A stretch of 7,566 nucleotides of DNA from Methanobacteriota archaeon (lineage in GTDB: Archaea > Thermoplasmatota > Thermoplasmata > RBG-16-68-12): assembly GCA_005878515.1 (NCBI GenBank), contig VBLZ01000116.1, positions 1-7,566 on the forward strand, read 5' to 3'. Shown one piece after another: positions 6,131 through 7,566 of this stretch; position 1 is the first letter of the stretch, and each line of letters opens with the position of its first letter. Made by a program: the position numbers and the translations under genes. The notes below the pieces were generated by a model. That model searched no databases. It was not told the origin of the DNA and saw nothing but the letters and a program-made list of their open reading frames with translations.

Positions 6131-7200
6131 ACACCTTCGGCTCGCGGTACCGGACGACGATCTTCGGGACGAGCCATGGCCCCTTCGTGGGCTGCACGAT
6201 CGAGGGGCTCCGGGCCGGCACACCGATCGATCCGCGGTTGGTGCAGGTGCAGCTCGACCGCCGTCGACCGGGGCAAAGCCTCCTGACGTCCCAGCGGAAG
6301 GAGGAGGATCGCGTCGAGTTCGCGGAAGGCCTCCGAGCGGGCACGGCGACCGGCGAGCCGATCGTAGCGATCATCGGCAACGAAGACGTGCAATCGAAAT
6401 CGTATGCGGAAAATGCCCGCGTCCCGAGGCCGGGGCACGGCGACTTCACCGCCGTCATGAAGTACGGAGGCAAGACGGACCTCCGCGGTGGAGGGCAACT
6501 GTCCGGCCGAATGACCGCACCGCTCGTGGTCTCTGGCGCGATTGCCCGCCAAGTCCTAGAGGCCAAGAGCATCCAGTTCTTCGCCCATGCAGCCCAGATC
6601 GGACGGGTCACCGCGGATGCCGTCACGCCGAAACAGATCGAAGCGAACGTCGAGCGCACGCCGGTCCGCTGCGCGGACTTGGAGGCAGCAGACCGCATGA
6701 TCGCGGAGATCGAGGAGGCCCGCAAAGGTCGAGATAGCGTGGGCGGCGTCATCGAGGGAATGGTGACCGGCCTTCCTCCCGGCATCGGCGAGCCGTTCTT
6801 CGACTCCGTCGAGTCGAGCCTGGCTCATCTCCTGTTCTCGATTCCGGCCGTGAAGGGCGTCGACTTCGGGGCCGGGTTCCGCGGCGCCGCGATGCGCGGG
6901 AGCGAACATAACGATCCGTTCGTGATCGAAGGGGGACGCGTCGTCACCGCGACGAACCACGCGGGGGGCATCCTCGGCGGGATTGCGAACGGAATGCCGG
7001 TGACCTTCCGCGTCTCGGTCAAGCCAACCGCGTCGATCGCCACCCCGCAGCAGTCCGTCGACCTCGAGACCATGACGCCGACCGAGATCATCGTCACGGG
7101 CCGCCACGACCCCTGCATCGTCCCGCGGGCCGTACCCGTCGTCGAGAATGTCGCCGCGATGGCGATCCTCGATCTCATGATCGTGGGGGGATTCCTCTGA
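6127..7200 (+). CDS. aroC: Chorismate synthase
   Basis: Catalyses the anti-1,4 elimination of phosphate from EPSP to chorismate, using reduced FMN. At 357 residues it has the standard length. Signature segments are FGTSHGP with catalytic H17 (the usual Glu before Ser is Thr15), RPGHGD with H104, the KYGG..LRGGGQLSGRMTAPLV block, FRGAAMRGSEHND, NHAGGILGGI, and the GRHDPCIVPRAVPVVE segment near the C-terminus that carries the conserved Asp. The ATG at 6127 overlaps the EPSP synthase stop as ATGA, and MNTFGSRYRTTIFG is the normal family opening. A GGTGG at 6118-6122 is a weak ribosome site, so the gene probably depends on translational coupling. Whether the archaeon regenerates reduced flavin in the enzyme itself or by a separate reductase cannot be told from the sequence. 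Confidence 0.96.
   Translation: MNTFGSRYRTTIFGTSHGPFVGCTIEGLRAGTPIDPRLVQVQLDRRRPGQSLLTSQRKEEDRVEFAEGLRAGTATGEPIVAIIGNEDVQSKSYAENARVPRPGHGDFTAVMKYGGKTDLRGGGQLSGRMTAPLVVSGAIARQVLEAKSIQFFAHAAQIGRVTADAVTPKQIEANVERTPVRCADLEAADRMIAEIEEARKGRDSVGGVIEGMVTGLPPGIGEPFFDSVESSLAHLLFSIPAVKGVDFGAGFRGAAMRGSEHNDPFVIEGGRVVTATNHAGGILGGIANGMPVTFRVSVKPTASIATPQQSVDLETMTPTEIIVTGRHDPCIVPRAVPVVENVAAMAILDLMIVGGFL
7185..7199 (+). promoter_or_regulatory. Ribosome binding site and CTG start of the amidotransferase
   Basis: A run of six G followed by A (7185-7191) lies five bases before CTG at 7197. The CTG overlaps the chorismate synthase TGA as CTGA, the same geometry as the ATGA junctions upstream. No in-frame ATG, GTG or TTG exists near the expected N-terminus. 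The other non-standard options, ATT at 7191 and CTG at 7206, fit the family start less well. Confidence 0.55.
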
Positions 7201-7566
7201 ACGTCCTGATCATCGACAACTACGACTCGTTCGTCTACAACCTGTACCAATACTTGGGGGAACTCGGCGCCCATCCGCTCGTGCATCGCAACGACGCGAT
7301 TTCGGTCGAGGCGATCCGCCGACTCGATCCGGACGCGATCGTTCTATCGCCGGGTCCCGGCCACCCCGCGAACGCGAGGGACTTCGGCATTTGCACGGAT
7401 GTCGTGCGGGAACTCGGACCAACGATCCCGACGCTCGGCGTGTGTCTCGGTCATCAAGGAATCGGCACTGCATTTGGCGCCCAAGTCGGCCACGCGACGC
7501 GCATCCTCCATGGCAAGACGAGTCTCGTCCGTCACGATGGCCGTACGATTTTCGAAGGTCTGCCAA
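7197..7566 (+). CDS. trpG: Anthranilate/aminodeoxychorismate synthase glutamine amidotransferase subunit (3' end outside window)
   Basis: Class I glutamine amidotransferase that releases ammonia from glutamine for anthranilate synthase (TrpE partner) or aminodeoxychorismate synthase (PabB partner). The visible 123 residues carry the family opening MNVLIIDNYDSFVYNL, the oxyanion region LSPGPGHP (50-57) and the nucleophile elbow GVCLGHQ with Cys83. The catalytic His-Glu pair would lie beyond the window. The frame has no standard start codon. CTG at 7197, overlapping the previous stop, gives exactly the family N-terminus, so the gene is easy for automated callers to miss or truncate. Its place directly after chorismate synthase says it acts on the operon's end product. 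TrpG is likelier than PabA in an archaeon, but sequence alone does not separate them, and no synthase large subunit is in view. Confidence 0.9.
   Translation, partial: MNVLIIDNYDSFVYNLYQYLGELGAHPLVHRNDAISVEAIRRLDPDAIVLSPGPGHPANARDFGICTDVVRELGPTIPTLGVCLGHQGIGTAFGAQVGHATRILHGKTSLVRHDGRTIFEGLP

Overview
The window is a GC-rich stretch (roughly 63-65% by eye, not counted) of an archaeal chromosome. It carries the tail of one gene followed by a tightly packed, single-strand aromatic amino acid operon. The archaeal assignment rests on three enzymes: an ADH synthase plus a type II 3-dehydroquinate synthase in place of bacterial DAHP synthase and AroB, and a GHMP-superfamily shikimate kinase in place of the bacterial P-loop enzyme. 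High GC, Shine-Dalgarno-like sites before most genes and an FtsZ-like neighbour fit a euryarchaeal or Thermoplasmatota-type lineage, but that placement is inference.

Layout. Positions 1-617 hold the 3' part of a divergent FtsZ/tubulin-superfamily gene that looks to have lost both the glycine-rich GTP signature and the T7-loop aspartates. Positions 618-695 are the only real intergenic space. They hold an AT-rich candidate promoter, a perfect 8-bp inverted repeat, and a strong Shine-Dalgarno site before a TTG start. From 696 to the window end, seven genes follow on the + strand with gaps of at most 11 bases or ATGA-type overlaps: ADH synthase, 3-dehydroquinate synthase II, a fused 3-dehydroquinate dehydratase-shikimate dehydrogenase, GHMP shikimate kinase, EPSP synthase, chorismate synthase, and a TrpG/PabA-type glutamine amidotransferase cut by the window end.

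The genes work as one route. ADH synthase joins aspartate semialdehyde to a deoxy-keto-hexose phosphate. DHQ synthase II oxidatively deaminates and cyclises the product to 3-dehydroquinate. The fusion protein makes shikimate, shikimate kinase and EPSP synthase make EPSP, chorismate synthase makes chorismate, and the amidotransferase supplies ammonia for anthranilate (or aminodeoxychorismate). Gene order equals reaction order throughout.

I found no mobile element, CRISPR array, RNA gene or unknown multi-gene system. The points most worth a second look are the degenerate FtsZ-like protein, the AroD-AroE fusion with changed active-site neighbours, the apparent CTG start of the amidotransferase overlapping the preceding stop, and the structured leader in front of the operon.
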